Notes under the pieces: model-generated
The model's database searches: none
What the model saw: the letters and a program-made list of their open reading frames with translations, nothing else
Told to the model about the DNA's origin: nothing
Position numbers and translations under genes: made by a program
Shown: positions 7,035 to 15,974 of the stretch, one piece after another
Numbering within the stretch: position 1 is the first letter of the stretch
How the letters are laid out: the number at the start of each line of letters is the position of its first letter
Assembly: GCA_039023545.1 (NCBI GenBank)
Contig: JBCHKQ010000001.1
Span: 835,018 to 899,017, forward strand
Reading direction: 5' to 3'
Length of the DNA: 64,000 nt
From: Spirochaetia bacterium 38H-sp
Lineage (GTDB): Bacteria > Spirochaetota > Spirochaetia > Winmispirales > Winmispiraceae

Positions 7035-10031
7035 ATGTCGCTTTCTGCTGGTGATAGGTTTGCTGGTTTTATTGTAAAATCGGTTGATTTTATAGAGGAG
7101 CTTTCTGCTAGGGGAATTCTGTGCGTGCATGAGCGCACCGGGGCACAGGTTTATCATGTTAATACCGACGACAGAGAAAATCTTTTTTGCTTTTCTTTTA
7201 AAACATTGCCTGATAATAACAAGGGAATCCCTCATATCCTTGAACATTCTGTTTTGTGCGGTTCTGAGGCTTTTCCTGTCAAGGACCCCTTTGCCTTTCT
7301 TATGAGAAGCAGCCTTTCTACTTTTCTCAATGCCATGACTTATCCTGACAGGACATTGTACCCTGCAGGAAGTGTGGTGGAAGAGGATTATTTTAATCTC
7401 ATGCGCGTTTATGGCGATGCTGTGTTTTTTCCTCTTCTCAAACGTGAGGCATTTTTGCAGGAGGGACACAGACTGGAACTTTCTGACAACGGTCTTCATC
7501 GTGTAGGTGTTGTTTACAACGAGATGAAAGGGGTGTTCTCTGATCCTGAGGCACTTTCTGCAGACCTTTCATTCAGGGGGCTCTTTCCTGACTGTAATCT
7601 TGGTTTTGAGAGCGGAGGCGTACCGGAGGCCATAGCCGACTTGTCTTACCAGGAATTTATGGATTTCTATCGCAAGAATTATAACCCTGCTGCATGCAAG
7701 ATTGTCCTTTATGGAAACATAGCAACGGAGAAACAGCTTGAGTTCCTTGACAGGGAGTTCCTTAGTAGGATGGAGGGGAAAGAGCTGTCTTGTGAGATTC
7801 TTATACAGCCTGAGTGGTCAGAGCCAAGACGAAGGGAGGAGTTCTACGGTGCTGATAAGGATGCTGAGGAGGATGAGGATTTTATTGTATCTGTTAACTG
7901 GAAAACAGCTCCTCTCTCTGACAGAGAAAGCGTTGTTGCGCTTGAGGTCTTGAGTGAGATTTTGCTTGGTACGGATGCGGCTCCTCTTAGAAAAGCACTT
8001 CTTGAGTCTGGTTTGGGTGAGGATGTTGCTCCTTCTACCGGCTATGAAAATGAGCTTTTTTACAGCATTTTCTCTGCAGGTCTAAAGGGTGTTTCTGAGT
8101 GCGATGTAAACAGGGTAGAAGATCTTGTTTTGGATTGTCTTTCATCTCTTGCTGAGAAAGGAATCCCATCCGAGAATATAGAGGCTGCTTTTAGAAAGAT
8201 GGACTTTAGGTACAGAGAACTTTATGGAAAACGCAATGCAGGTCTAGTCTATATAAGACGTATAGTGCGCGGCTGGATATATGATGTACCTCCTGCTTTT
8301 CTACTGGATTTTTTGCCTGTATTTGATAGGATAAGAAAGATAGCTTCTTCTGATTCTTCGTTTTTTCCCAAGCTTATAAAAAAGTGGCTTCTTGATAACA
8401 GACACAGGCTTACTCTTATAATGCGCCCTAGACCCGGTATGTTTGAAGAGGAAGAAAAAAGGGAGCAGGAGCAGCTGGATAAGCTATTTTCTTCCATGTC
8501 AGAGAAACAGTTGGATGAGATAAGGCAGGATTCTGAGCTTGTCAGCAAGTTCCAATCTGCTGATGACAGGGATATTGCTGCTAAGTGTATTCCTGTTCTT
8601 GAGTTAGAAGCTCTACCCAAGACGGTTGAGAAAATAGAACAAGAGCATATTGTATTGTCCGGGATACCTGTGTATTTACAGCCTATAGAGAGCAATGGTG
8701 TTGTGTATGTGGATATTATTTTTTCCCTGGACGCCTTGTCCGATAAGGAGCTTTATTTTATCCCGCTTCTTGTTGACATGCTTGAGGGAACAAGCACTCC
8801 GGAGATGACATACGATCAGGTAGCAATAAAAATGGATATGCTCACGGGAGGCCTTTCTGTCAATGAGGATGCAAGCACAACAGTAGATAATAAGACTGTA
8901 AGCAGCATAATAATAAGGGTAAAGATGCTGGAGACGATGGTGGATGAGTCCGTACCTTTTATCACTTCCTATCTTTCTTCTGCAGATGTGTCGGACAGAG
9001 AGAGGCTTAGGATGGTTCTGGGAGAATGCCGACAAGATTTTGTGTCTTCTATTGTTTCTTCTGGTAATTCTTTTATGACTCTCAGGTCGGAGGCTGCCTT
9101 TTCCTCTGCAATGGCTATGGAAGAAAGATGGAAGGGAGTGGCGCAGTTTTTCTTTCTGGACACTCTCAGCAGAGGGATTTTCCCCAAGAATTTTGATGAG
9201 CTTTTATGGTCTCCTGTATATGAAAACAATATAATCGGAAGGGACTTTAATGTTATTTCTAATGAAGTGGGGGCTATGCTTGTTGGCTTAAAGAATCGTT
9301 TTATGTGCAGAGAAAATGTTATTTTGTCTGTTACTGGTAAGGGGAAGGGTGCTGATAAGGTTGCAAGGCTTATTTCGGACTGGGCTTCTTCTCTTCCGTC
9401 TTCTGCTTCTTCTCCTGCAGTCCGTTCTGCATTATCTCTTCCTCTTTCTCAGGGCTTTGTTGCTCCTAGTAAGGTATCCTATGTTGCTGCTGTCATGCCT
9501 GCTCCCAGGCTTGGTGATATCGGTTTCTCCGAGCTTGCTGTTGCTGCACAGGCTTTAAAATCCGGTCTTCTATGGGAACGCATAAGAATGAAAGGTGGTG
9601 CCTACGGTGCATCTGCTGGTATTTCTGCTCTGGAAGGGACTTGGAGTTTTTCTTCTTATCGAGATCCTAATTCGCTCAAGACTGTGATGGCCTATGAGGA
9701 GATTCTACAGGATCTTGCAAAGGGTGTTGTAGGACAAAAAGAGATAGAGCAGGCTATACGCGGGCTTATCGGAAAGGAGATAGCTCCGCAGTCTCCGTCT
9801 GCCAGGGGGTACACTGCTTTGCGACGTGCTGTTTTGGGAATAACTGATGATATGAGACAGAAGCATAGGGATTCTGTGCTTTCCTGTTCTGCAGAAAAGG
9901 TAAGAAAGGCGGCAGAGATTCTTGTTGATAATTGGCAGTCAAGAAAGATATCTGTTCTTGGCGATGATGCGCGTATAGAAGAGATTGCAAAGGCAGGTTG
10001 GGCTTTTAAGAGGATTGATATAAGGCTATAG
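7035..10031 (+). CDS. M16C zinc metalloprotease, PreP-like
   Basis: A 998-residue peptidase of the insulinase superfamily, subfamily M16C, as in presequence protease PreP, which breaks down short unstructured peptides. The inverted zinc motif HILEH (His67, Glu70, His71) and a downstream Glu163 in YNEMKG supply the expected ligands. DRTLYPAGS and the catalytic-domain repeat architecture (two homologous halves around 450-550, joined by a charged linker) fit the family length of about 970-1000. An ACGGAGG site precedes ATG 7035. No signal peptide is visible, so it is probably cytoplasmic. The gene is monocistronic, with a perfect terminator at 10171. Confidence 0.88.
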   Translation: MSLSAGDRFAGFIVKSVDFIEELSARGILCVHERTGAQVYHVNTDDRENLFCFSFKTLPDNNKGIPHILEHSVLCGSEAFPVKDPFAFLMRSSLSTFLNAMTYPDRTLYPAGSVVEEDYFNLMRVYGDAVFFPLLKREAFLQEGHRLELSDNGLHRVGVVYNEMKGVFSDPEALSADLSFRGLFPDCNLGFESGGVPEAIADLSYQEFMDFYRKNYNPAACKIVLYGNIATEKQLEFLDREFLSRMEGKELSCEILIQPEWSEPRRREEFYGADKDAEEDEDFIVSVNWKTAPLSDRESVVALEVLSEILLGTDAAPLRKALLESGLGEDVAPSTGYENELFYSIFSAGLKGVSECDVNRVEDLVLDCLSSLAEKGIPSENIEAAFRKMDFRYRELYGKRNAGLVYIRRIVRGWIYDVPPAFLLDFLPVFDRIRKIASSDSSFFPKLIKKWLLDNRHRLTLIMRPRPGMFEEEEKREQEQLDKLFSSMSEKQLDEIRQDSELVSKFQSADDRDIAAKCIPVLELEALPKTVEKIEQEHIVLSGIPVYLQPIESNGVVYVDIIFSLDALSDKELYFIPLLVDMLEGTSTPEMTYDQVAIKMDMLTGGLSVNEDASTTVDNKTVSSIIIRVKMLETMVDESVPFITSYLSSADVSDRERLRMVLGECRQDFVSSIVSSGNSFMTLRSEAAFSSAMAMEERWKGVAQFFFLDTLSRGIFPKNFDELLWSPVYENNIIGRDFNVISNEVGAMLVGLKNRFMCRENVILSVTGKGKGADKVARLISDWASSLPSSASSPAVRSALSLPLSQGFVAPSKVSYVAAVMPAPRLGDIGFSELAVAAQALKSGLLWERIRMKGGAYGASAGISALEGTWSFSSYRDPNSLKTVMAYEEILQDLAKGVVGQKEIEQAIRGLIGKEIAPQSPSARGYTALRRAVLGITDDMRQKHRDSVLSCSAEKVRKAAEILVDNWQSRKISVLGDDARIEEIAKAGWAFKRIDIRL

Positions 10032-10037
10032 GAGTTT

Positions 10038-10260
10038 TTGTGGAAAACTTGTGGATATTGTGGAAAAATTCTTAATTTTATAGTGAATTCAATAGGGAAA
10101 AACTTGTGGAAAACTTGCAAAGAATAGGTTTAAAATGTTTTAAGTATTTGTTTTATAAATAATTATATCTGCAGCTGTGTTTTTCACAGCTGCTTTTTTT
10201 TGTGGATTTTTTTTAAAAAAAATACTTTGTTTTTTCCACAGTTAATATGCTGTGGAAAAA
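10038..10260. other. Cluster of DnaA-box-like TTTTCCACA sites
   Basis: Seven copies of TGTGGAWWW (complement TTTTCCACA and variants) lie in about 220 AT-rich bases: near 10038, 10049, 10058, 10104, 10200, 10231 (reverse) and 10250. The last two form a perfect 11-bp inverted repeat TTTTTCCACAG around an 8-base loop. They match the DnaA consensus TTWTNCACA. The run at 10113-10170 is very AT-rich. It could be a DnaA-binding locus, a regulatory region for rubrerythrin, or a replication element. No dnaA gene is near. Confidence 0.45.
10171..10201 (+). terminator. Rho-independent terminator
   Basis: A perfect 9-bp stem GCAGCTGTG (10171-10179) and CACAGCTGC (10185-10193), followed by eight T. It lies inside the DnaA-box-like cluster, 140 bases after the protease gene. 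Confidence 0.9.
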
Positions 10261-10321
10261 GGGGTTATTAGTTTTTCTTTGTTTTGTTTGTTCTTCTGGG
10301 ATATCTTTTGTTATTCTTTCT

Positions 10322-10387
10322 GCCACAGGCAGGAGTCCCTGCGCCTTACTGTCTTTTTTCTTATTATTGCGCTGGGACGACGTTCGG
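10322..10387 (-). repeat. Intergenic stem-loop element 6, reverse orientation
   Basis: GCCACAGGCAGG, stem AGTCCCTGCGC against GCGCTGGGAC, then GACGTTCGG. It lies in the leader region of rubrerythrin. Confidence 0.7.
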
Positions 10388-10463
10388 TTTTTTTAATGTT
10401 TTGTTTACAAAAGTGGGTTATGGCTTTACAATTATTTATATAATTGATATTGGAGGATGTGAT

Positions 10464-11039
10464 ATGAAAAGTGTAAAAGGTACAAAAACAGAGAAGAATC
10501 TTCTTGCTGCTTTTGCAGGAGAGTCCCAGGCAAGGAATAGATATACATACTTTGCAAAGCAGGCAAGAAAAGAGGGGTATGTACAGATAGCAAATATTTT
10601 TGAAGAGACTGCAGAGCAGGAGAAGGTGCATGCAAAAAGGTTTTTCTCTTTTCTGGAGGGTGGAGAGGTTGAGATTACTGCAGCTTATCCTGCTGGTAGG
10701 ATTGGCTCCACTGAGGAAAATCTAAAAGAGGCTGCTGAGGGTGAGAATATGGAGTGGTCTTCTCTCTATCCCGAGTTTGCAAAGGTTGCAAGGGAAGAGG
10801 GGTTTGAAGGGATTGCCATTCTTTTTGAGAATGTGAGTGTTGCAGAAAAGCAGCATGAGAAGCGTTATAGGGCTTTGCTTGAGAATGTCAAGAATGGCAA
10901 GGTCTTTAAGAAAGATAAAAAGGTTGTATGGCGTTGTATACACTGTGGTTATATCGTAGAGGCAGAGGAGGCGCCTGCCAATTGTCCTGCTTGTGCTCAT
11001 CCTCAGGCCTACTTTGAGGTGCTAGGGGAAAATTGGTAA
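10464..11039 (+). CDS. rbr: Rubrerythrin
   Basis: A 191-residue cytoplasmic peroxidase that reduces hydrogen peroxide with electrons from rubredoxin in anaerobes. The N-terminal diiron four-helix domain shows LAAFAGESQARNRYTYFA, the EExxH motif in EETAEQEKVHA, and a second Glu/His set (ENVSVAEKQHEKRY). The C-terminal rubredoxin-like domain has CxxC pairs CIHC and CPAC. The frame is open upstream to 10284, but GGAGGA at 10452-10457 and the conserved MKSVKGTKTEKNLLAAFAGE start support ATG 10464. It has its own terminator and is the first gene of an oxygen-defence run with ferritin and rubredoxin. Confidence 0.95.
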   Translation: MKSVKGTKTEKNLLAAFAGESQARNRYTYFAKQARKEGYVQIANIFEETAEQEKVHAKRFFSFLEGGEVEITAAYPAGRIGSTEENLKEAAEGENMEWSSLYPEFAKVAREEGFEGIAILFENVSVAEKQHEKRYRALLENVKNGKVFKKDKKVVWRCIHCGYIVEAEEAPANCPACAHPQAYFEVLGENW

Positions 11040-11043
11040 GATG

Positions 11044-11074
11044 AAGCTGCTGCAATATGCGGCAGCTTTTTTTT
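11044..11074 (+). terminator. Rho-independent terminator
   Basis: AAGCTGC (11044-11050) pairs with GCAGCTT (11062-11068), followed by a T-tract. It ends the rubrerythrin transcript. Confidence 0.85.
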
Positions 11075-11136
11075 GCTGGCCCTCTAGCCAAAAATGTTAT
11101 TTCCGATTATTTTAATAATAATTATAGGGAGGACTT

Positions 11137-11670
11137 ATGATTTCTGAAAGGCTTTTAAAAGAACTTAATGTGCAGATAAGAGAAGAGCTTGCTTCTTATT
11201 ATCTTTATCTTTCCATGTCTTCTTATTTTGCAGATAAGAATCTCAATGGCTTTGCCGGTTGGATGTACAATCAGGCGCAGGAAGAGATGGCTCATGCCAT
11301 GAAAATCTATGGTTTTATCATAGAGAGAGGCGGCAGAGCAATATTTGACGCTCTGGATAGGCCTAAGTCAGATTGGACGGATGTGAAGGCTGTCTTTGAG
11401 GATACTCTAAAGCATGAGCAGTATATTACGGGCAGGATTAACAAGTTGGTCTCTATTGCCAGAGAAGAAAATGATTATGCTACGGAGATTTTTCTCCAGT
11501 GGTTTGTTACTGAGCAGATAGAAGAAGAGGCCAATGCGGAAGATATACTCAATAAAATTTCTCTTCTTGCAAATAGCCCCCAGGCGTTGTATCTTTTAGA
11601 CAAGGAACTGGGAGCCCGCGGAAGTCTTCCGCTTGCTTCTGGACAGGGTGCCGTTGGCAGCCAGCAATAA
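11137..11670 (+). CDS. ftn: Ferritin (non-haem iron storage)
   Basis: A 177-residue bacterial ferritin that oxidises Fe(II) and stores iron in a 24-subunit shell. The four-helix fold shows the ferroxidase ligands: [26 protein letters not shown] with ExxH, and [18 protein letters not shown]. The C-terminal tail (residues ~160-177, [16 protein letters not shown]) is longer and low in complexity compared with most FtnA. An AGGGAGGA ribosome-binding site precedes ATG 11137. Rubredoxin follows after 16 bases, so the two are likely co-transcribed and end at the terminator 11860-11888. Confidence 0.93.
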   Translation: MISERLLKELNVQIREELASYYLYLSMSSYFADKNLNGFAGWMYNQAQEEMAHAMKIYGFIIERGGRAIFDALDRPKSDWTDVKAVFEDTLKHEQYITGRINKLVSIAREENDYATEIFLQWFVTEQIEEEANAEDILNKISLLANSPQALYLLDKELGARGSLPLASGQGAVGSQQ

Positions 11671-11686
11671 AAAACAGGAGAATGTT

Positions 11687-11851
11687 ATGAAGAAATATGT
11701 ATGTGATGTATGCGGATACATCTATGATCCGGCAGAAGGCGATCCGGATAATGGTGTGGATGCTGGGACAGCTTTTGAAGATATTCCCGATGATTGGGTA
11801 TGTCCCATGTGTGGTGCACCCAAGGACGATTTTTCTGTTCTTGAGGACTAA
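11687..11851 (+). CDS. rd: Rubredoxin
   Basis: A 54-residue one-iron electron carrier with the two CxxC pairs Cys6/Cys9 (CDVCGY) and Cys39/Cys42 (CPMCGAPK). ATG 11687 follows an ACAGGAG site; a longer open frame upstream overlaps ferritin and is not the start. It can deliver electrons to the rubrerythrin upstream and to the flavodiiron protein at 14.6 kb. Confidence 0.95.
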   Translation: MKKYVCDVCGYIYDPAEGDPDNGVDAGTAFEDIPDDWVCPMCGAPKDDFSVLED

Positions 11852-11859
11852 TAGTAGCA

Positions 11860-11888
11860 GGGTGTTCCGTACTGGGAACACCCTTTTT
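11860..11888 (+). terminator. Rho-independent terminator
   Basis: GGGTGTTCC (11860-11868) pairs with GGAACACCC (11875-11883), followed by five T. It ends the ferritin-rubredoxin unit. Confidence 0.92.
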
Positions 11889-12340
11889 ATTTATATCAAG
11901 ACTGTGTAGTGTTTTTTATGGCAAAGTGATTTATTGGATTCTTGCCTCTTTTGGGAAAATGTCTGATATGAGAACGGATATGATTTTTGTTACAATGTAA
12001 TCCGGATAAAACTGTCTTTGGTGGTTAAATCTTATTTGTTTGAGTGATAATTTTAGACAGCTTTTGTCTTGTTCAGATTATAATTTTTATTGTGACTGAG
12101 TTTTTCCTCAGTCAGATTATAGGGACTTGGCTTATATTTAAGGTCTTTGTTTATACCATATTTATGGAATGAATCTTATATATTTGTGTATGATATCTGA
12201 GTGGCATATTATCAGAAGATAAAATCTGCCTAAAATATCTCAACATCTTTTTTCTATGTGTTGTTAGTATTTCTATTTTTATGTATTATTCTTTTTTTAA
12301 AATTGTTTAAAAAGTCCGGATATCCCGTGCAGGAGAGAAT
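11889..12340. other. Long AT-rich intergenic region, no gene recognised
   Basis: About 450 bases with no supported reading frame. A 7-bp hairpin GACTGAG/CTCAGTC lies at 12094-12113, and a direct repeat TCAGATTATA occurs on both sides of it (12073 and 12112). This could be a regulatory leader or a small RNA, but I recognise no known RNA family. AGGAGAG at the right end serves the MATE gene. Confidence 0.4.
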
Positions 12341-13687
12341 GTGAGAGATAATAAGATAAGCCTCAGAAGTCTTACTCTGCCTATTTTGGTGGAAACTTTG
12401 CTCAGAACAACTTTGTCTTCTGTTGATACTTTTATGCTCGGCCGTTTTGCAGACCAAGCTGCGGGTGCAGTAGGTGCCATACAGCAGTTTATGTTTTTTA
12501 CTCTGGTCGTTTACACAGTTGGAGCTACGGGAACGAGCATTATTGTGTCTCAATATCTTGGTGCTGGCAGAAAGCATACGGCAGCCGAGGTTTCTCTTGT
12601 TGCGATACTCTTTAATCTTGGTATTGGTGTTTTTCTTAGTATCGTAATGAGGCTTGCAATGCCATATATTCTTGATAGTCTTAAACTTGAATATATTGTG
12701 AGAACCTATGCAGAACAATATGTACGGGTATATTTTACCTTTTCGTTTTTTCAGGCTGTCAGTGTGGTTTTATCAGCTATTTTACGCAGTCATGGATACA
12801 GCAAACTCCCCATGTATGTAAACATGGGTGCCAACCTGTTAAACATAATCGGCAACTATATTTTTCTGTTTGGTCCGGGAGGACTTCCTGTGCTGGGGGT
12901 AACAGGAGTGGCGATATCTACTGTTAGCAGTCAGTTTTTGGGTGTTGCTGCTATGCTTGTTATGATTTTTAAGCATAAAGATATATCCCTATTTAAGGAT
13001 AAAGCTATAAAACTAAGATTTACTTATGCAAAAGATATAGTAAAGATAGGAGCTCCCAGTGCAGGGGAAACTCTTTCTTACAATCTTGCACAGGTAGCCA
13101 TATTGTATATGATAGCTCCAATGGGCACTATAGCACTTACAAGTTATACGTATTCTGTCATATTATCCAGATTTGCCTATATTATTGCTCTGTCTCTAGG
13201 AGGAGCCAGTCAGATATTGGTGGGACATAAGGTAGGCAAGGGAGATAATGACGATGCATTTATGGAAGTTATAAAAGCAACAGCCATAGGCATGATGAGC
13301 GGCTTTTTTGTAATGAGCTTGATGGCAGTATTCAGGTACAAAGTGGTTGGTTTGCTCACTTCTAATCAAGACATAATAGAGCTGACAGCAAAAATTTTGC
13401 TTATATCAGTGATATATGAGACAGGAAGACCTATGAACCTCATAGTAATATCCGGTTTAAAAGGGGCTGGAGATGTATTATTTCCTGTCATGGCAGGTAT
13501 TATTATGATGTGGGGCATATCTGTTACCGGAGCATGGTTTTTTGGTGTCCATATTGCCATGGGCCTTGTAGGCATATGGATAGGCAGAATGCTTGACGAA
13601 TGGCTGAGGGGCATTGTCATGCTCATAAGATGGTTTTCTCGCGCCTGGCATGGAAAAAGCGTAGTCAGAGAAGAAATCAGTGCATAG
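12341..13687 (+). CDS. MATE family efflux transporter
   Basis: A 448-residue membrane protein with about twelve hydrophobic segments and the two-fold repeated architecture of MATE exporters, which expel drugs or other cations using Na+ or H+ gradients. The start LRSLTLPILVETLLRTTLSSVDTFMLGRF and the GAVGAIQQ segment match the N-terminal lobe. NLLNIIGNYIFLFGPGGLPVLGVTGVAISTV is the usual helix 5-6 region, and the GAGD motif near residue 373 (LKGAGDVLFP) matches the second lobe. Translation starts with GTG 12341 behind AGGAGAG. Substrate cannot be told from sequence. It converges with the arsenate reductase gene. Confidence 0.88.
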   Translation: MRDNKISLRSLTLPILVETLLRTTLSSVDTFMLGRFADQAAGAVGAIQQFMFFTLVVYTVGATGTSIIVSQYLGAGRKHTAAEVSLVAILFNLGIGVFLSIVMRLAMPYILDSLKLEYIVRTYAEQYVRVYFTFSFFQAVSVVLSAILRSHGYSKLPMYVNMGANLLNIIGNYIFLFGPGGLPVLGVTGVAISTVSSQFLGVAAMLVMIFKHKDISLFKDKAIKLRFTYAKDIVKIGAPSAGETLSYNLAQVAILYMIAPMGTIALTSYTYSVILSRFAYIIALSLGGASQILVGHKVGKGDNDDAFMEVIKATAIGMMSGFFVMSLMAVFRYKVVGLLTSNQDIIELTAKILLISVIYETGRPMNLIVISGLKGAGDVLFPVMAGIIMMWGISVTGAWFFGVHIAMGLVGIWIGRMLDEWLRGIVMLIRWFSRAWHGKSVVREEISA

Positions 13688-13702
13688 GCAAAAGACCTAT
13701 GC
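13682..13702. terminator. Possible bidirectional hairpin between convergent genes
   Basis: GCATAGG (13682-13688) pairs with CCTATGC (13696-13702). It includes the MATE stop codon and lies 15 bases from the arsC stop. There is no T-tract, so it may only stabilise transcript ends. Confidence 0.35.
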
Positions 13703-13717
13703 GCCCTACATATCCAG

Positions 13718-14155
13718 TTATAGGCTTATGCCCAGAAACTCCGGCAGAGAAGAAGCAAAATCCCTTATTTCGTCTCTTACTTTTCTGTATACACTTAAAA
13801 TTTCTTCTTCATCCTCCATGTCCCGTGTAAGATACGGCGGATCGTCAAAGCCCTTATGCAGAACCTTTACCTTGGCTGGGAAATACGGACAATTTTCCCT
13901 TGCATTGGAACACACCGTAATCACATAATCAAAATCCCTGACAGGAAGCTCATCAACAGTATTGCTGGCATGATTATCTATAGGCACACCGGCCTCGGAC
14001 ATGACCCGCACAGCGTAAGGATTTAGCCCATGTTTCTCTATACCGGCGGAATAAACATCCACCTTATCTGCATAAAAATGCCTTATCCATCCCTCCGCCA
14101 TTTGACTGCGGCAGGAATTACCGGTACACAAGACAAGAATTCTAATCTTCTCCAC
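13718..14155 (-). CDS. arsC: Arsenate reductase, thioredoxin-coupled type
   Basis: A 145-residue protein of the low-molecular-weight tyrosine phosphatase fold. It reduces arsenate to arsenite by a three-cysteine relay. Cys10 in the P-loop CTGNSCRS, Cys82 and Cys89 (VCSNARENCP) are all present at the same positions as in the plasmid pI258 enzyme, which makes arsenate reduction more likely than phosphatase activity. Translation starts with GTG behind GGAGG. No arsenite exporter gene is adjacent, although the convergent MATE gene is. It stands alone on the minus strand. Confidence 0.9.
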   Translation of the reverse strand: MEKIRILVLCTGNSCRSQMAEGWIRHFYADKVDVYSAGIEKHGLNPYAVRVMSEAGVPIDNHASNTVDELPVRDFDYVITVCSNARENCPYFPAKVKVLHKGFDDPPYLTRDMEDEEEILSVYRKVRDEIRDFASSLPEFLGISL

Positions 14156-14237
14156 GTCATTCCTCCGAATTTATAAGTAAAAAACTAATATAAATTAGCA
14201 ATATTCAACAATAATATTATATGAAAAATATGTAAAG

Positions 14238-14307
14238 TCCGAACGGCAGAAGACGCACAATATATGGCTATCCTTGATAAGCATTGCGTCTTCTGCCTGC
14301 CTGCGGC
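14238..14307 (+). repeat. Intergenic stem-loop element 7 (type example of the family)
   Basis: TCCGAACG, then a perfect 13-bp stem (GGCAGAAGACGCA and its complement) around an AT-rich loop, then TGCCTGCGGCA. Twenty copies occur in this window, all between genes. The unequal ends TACCGAACG and CTGCCTGCGGC are conserved, while the stem differs between copies but stays self-complementary. Here the left end faces the 5' side of arsC and the right end faces the tRNA. Confidence 0.85.
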
Positions 14308-14353
14308 AAAAAAAAAGCCACATCTTTACGATGTGGCATAATCTTAAGCTTTA

Positions 14354-14427
14354 TGGGCCCAGTAGGACTTGAACCTACGACCCGCTGATTATGAGTCAGC
14401 TGCTCTAACCAACTGAGCTATGGGCCC
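14354..14427 (-). tRNA. tRNA with CAU anticodon (Met, or Ile2)
   Basis: A complete cloverleaf of 74 bases: acceptor GGGCCCA pairing with TGGGCCC, D arm with AGCTCAGTTGGTTAGAGC, anticodon stem CTGA/TCAG around CTCATAA (anticodon CAU at 14391-14393), T arm GTAGGTTCAAGTCCTAC. The 3' CCA is not encoded. CAU can belong to elongator Met or to Ile2, whose C34 is modified by TilS; sequence alone does not settle this. It is not the initiator, because the 1-72 pair is G-C and the anticodon stem lacks the three G-C pairs. Confidence 0.95.
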
Positions 14428-14582
14428 TTATGTGCATAGAGCATGCCCAAAATTGACTCTTTTGTCAATACCCAGATAGCAATTTTTGCACATAGATGTG
14501 TGATCTAAGGCATAGTTGCATCTATACTTTATGGTATGGCTTAGTATCCTTTTCTGCAGTATCCCAGGATACCGGTAATTTG

Positions 14583-14611
14583 TTGACAATCGATAAAAAA
14601 AAGACTATTCT
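14583..14611 (+). promoter_or_regulatory. Promoter for the flavodiiron protein gene
   Basis: TTGACA at 14583-14588 and TATTCT at 14606-14611 are 17 bases apart. An ACAGGAGA ribosome-binding site follows before ATG 14646. Confidence 0.65.
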
Positions 14612-14645
14612 TTACTAAACTGATAAGAAAAACAGGAGAAAGACA

Positions 14646-15875
14646 ATGAATGCAAAACAATTATCACCGGGAATATGGCATTTGGCCGCAAACATATCCA
14701 AGGACAATCTTTTTGAAGGATTGTGGCCAATACCGCACGGTGTTTCTCTTAACTCATACATAGTAGAAGGTGCGGATATAGCTCTGATAGACCTTGTGAG
14801 GGAGTGGGAAGATGCTCCCAAGCAGCTTGAAACACAGTTAAAAGAACTGGGCCTGGAGTTTAACCGCATAAAATACCTTATTCTCAACCACCTTGAGCCG
14901 GACCACACAGGTTGGCTTGCCAATTTTAAAAAACGCAATCCTCACATAGAAATTGTAACAACCAAGAAAGGTGCTGACCTTGTAAGAGAGTTTTATTTTA
15001 TAGAAGACAACATACGTGTCGTAAAGACAGGCGATAAAATAGACCTTGGGGACGGCAAAACACTTGAGTTCTATGAGGTTCCCAATGTCCATTGGCCGGA
15101 GACTATGGTGACCTATGAGCCTGCAAGTGGAACACTGTTTTCCTGTGATGCATTTGGTTCTTATGGCTCTTTGACAGAAAAATCCTGCGACTGCGAACTC
15201 AGCGAGAAAGAACACGAGTTTTACGAGTTTGAAAGTCTGCGATATTATGCCAACATAGTTGCAAGCTTTTCCACCTTTGTTGAGCGCGCAATCAAAGCCC
15301 TGTCTGACCTTGAGATAAAAACAATCTGTCCGTCCCACGGCATAGTCTGGACAGACCGTCCTCAGGACATAGTGGAGCGTTATGCACGCTATGCCTCCTA
15401 CTACAAAGGTCCCTGCGAGCCTGAGATAACACTCATATGGGGTTCAATGTACGACAACACAGCCTATGCAACCGATGCGGTTCGCGACGTACTTCTTGAA
15501 AGTGGCATCACCTTTCATGAATACCGCGTACCAGAGCAGGATATCTCTCATATCCTTGCCCATGCATGGAAATCCCAGGGGCTCATACTTGGTATGCCCA
15601 CTTACGAATACCACATGTTTCCACCCATGGCACACGTCATAGACATGATGGGACGCAAGCATGTAAAAGGCAGAAAAGTCTTCTGGTACGGCTCCTTTGG
15701 CTGGTCAGGCGGCGCAGAAAAAGAGCTCAACAGCCTCATAGAGCAGCATAAACTCGGGTGGGATATAACAGGCAAGGCTGACTTTAGAGGGCGACCAACA
15801 GAAGAAGATATTGAGAAAATAAAGCAGGGAGTGCGCGATTTTATAAAGACAGTAATGGAAAGTGCCAAGAAATAA
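14646..15875 (+). CDS. fprA: Flavodiiron protein (A-type flavoprotein)
   Basis: A 409-residue oxygen or nitric oxide reductase used by anaerobes to remove O2 or NO with electrons from rubredoxin. The N-terminal metallo-beta-lactamase-like domain holds the diiron ligands in NHLEPDH (His82, Glu84, Asp86, His87), with further ligands at VHWPET, CDAFGS and PSHG. The C-terminal flavodoxin domain starts near residue 255 (ITLIWGSMYDNTAYAT) and binds FMN. It has no fused rubredoxin, so the separate rubredoxin at 11.7 kb is a plausible partner. Own promoter; it converges with asnS. Confidence 0.93.
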   Translation: MNAKQLSPGIWHLAANISKDNLFEGLWPIPHGVSLNSYIVEGADIALIDLVREWEDAPKQLETQLKELGLEFNRIKYLILNHLEPDHTGWLANFKKRNPHIEIVTTKKGADLVREFYFIEDNIRVVKTGDKIDLGDGKTLEFYEVPNVHWPETMVTYEPASGTLFSCDAFGSYGSLTEKSCDCELSEKEHEFYEFESLRYYANIVASFSTFVERAIKALSDLEIKTICPSHGIVWTDRPQDIVERYARYASYYKGPCEPEITLIWGSMYDNTAYATDAVRDVLLESGITFHEYRVPEQDISHILAHAWKSQGLILGMPTYEYHMFPPMAHVIDMMGRKHVKGRKVFWYGSFGWSGGAEKELNSLIEQHKLGWDITGKADFRGRPTEEDIEKIKQGVRDFIKTVMESAKK

Positions 15876-15886
15876 TATTTACTTTA

Positions 15887-15927
15887 TATCGAACGCCGAG
15901 CCCGCAAGCGAGCTCGGCTGCCTCCGG
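15887..15927 (+). repeat. Intergenic stem-loop element 8, forward orientation
   Basis: TATCGAACG, stem GCCGAGC/GCTCGGC, then TGCCTCCGGG. It begins 11 bases after the flavodiiron protein stop and pairs with the opposite element at 15975. Confidence 0.75.
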
Positions 15928-15974
15928 GATAGTATAGAATGGACAGCCTTTAGATGCTGCCTGTTTTTTTATTC

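Noticed and set aside
10038..10260. Chromosomal origin of replication (oriC)
   Set aside because: There are many DnaA-box-like sites, but no dnaA, dnaN or gyrase genes nearby, and the plus strand stays T-rich on both sides instead of switching skew.
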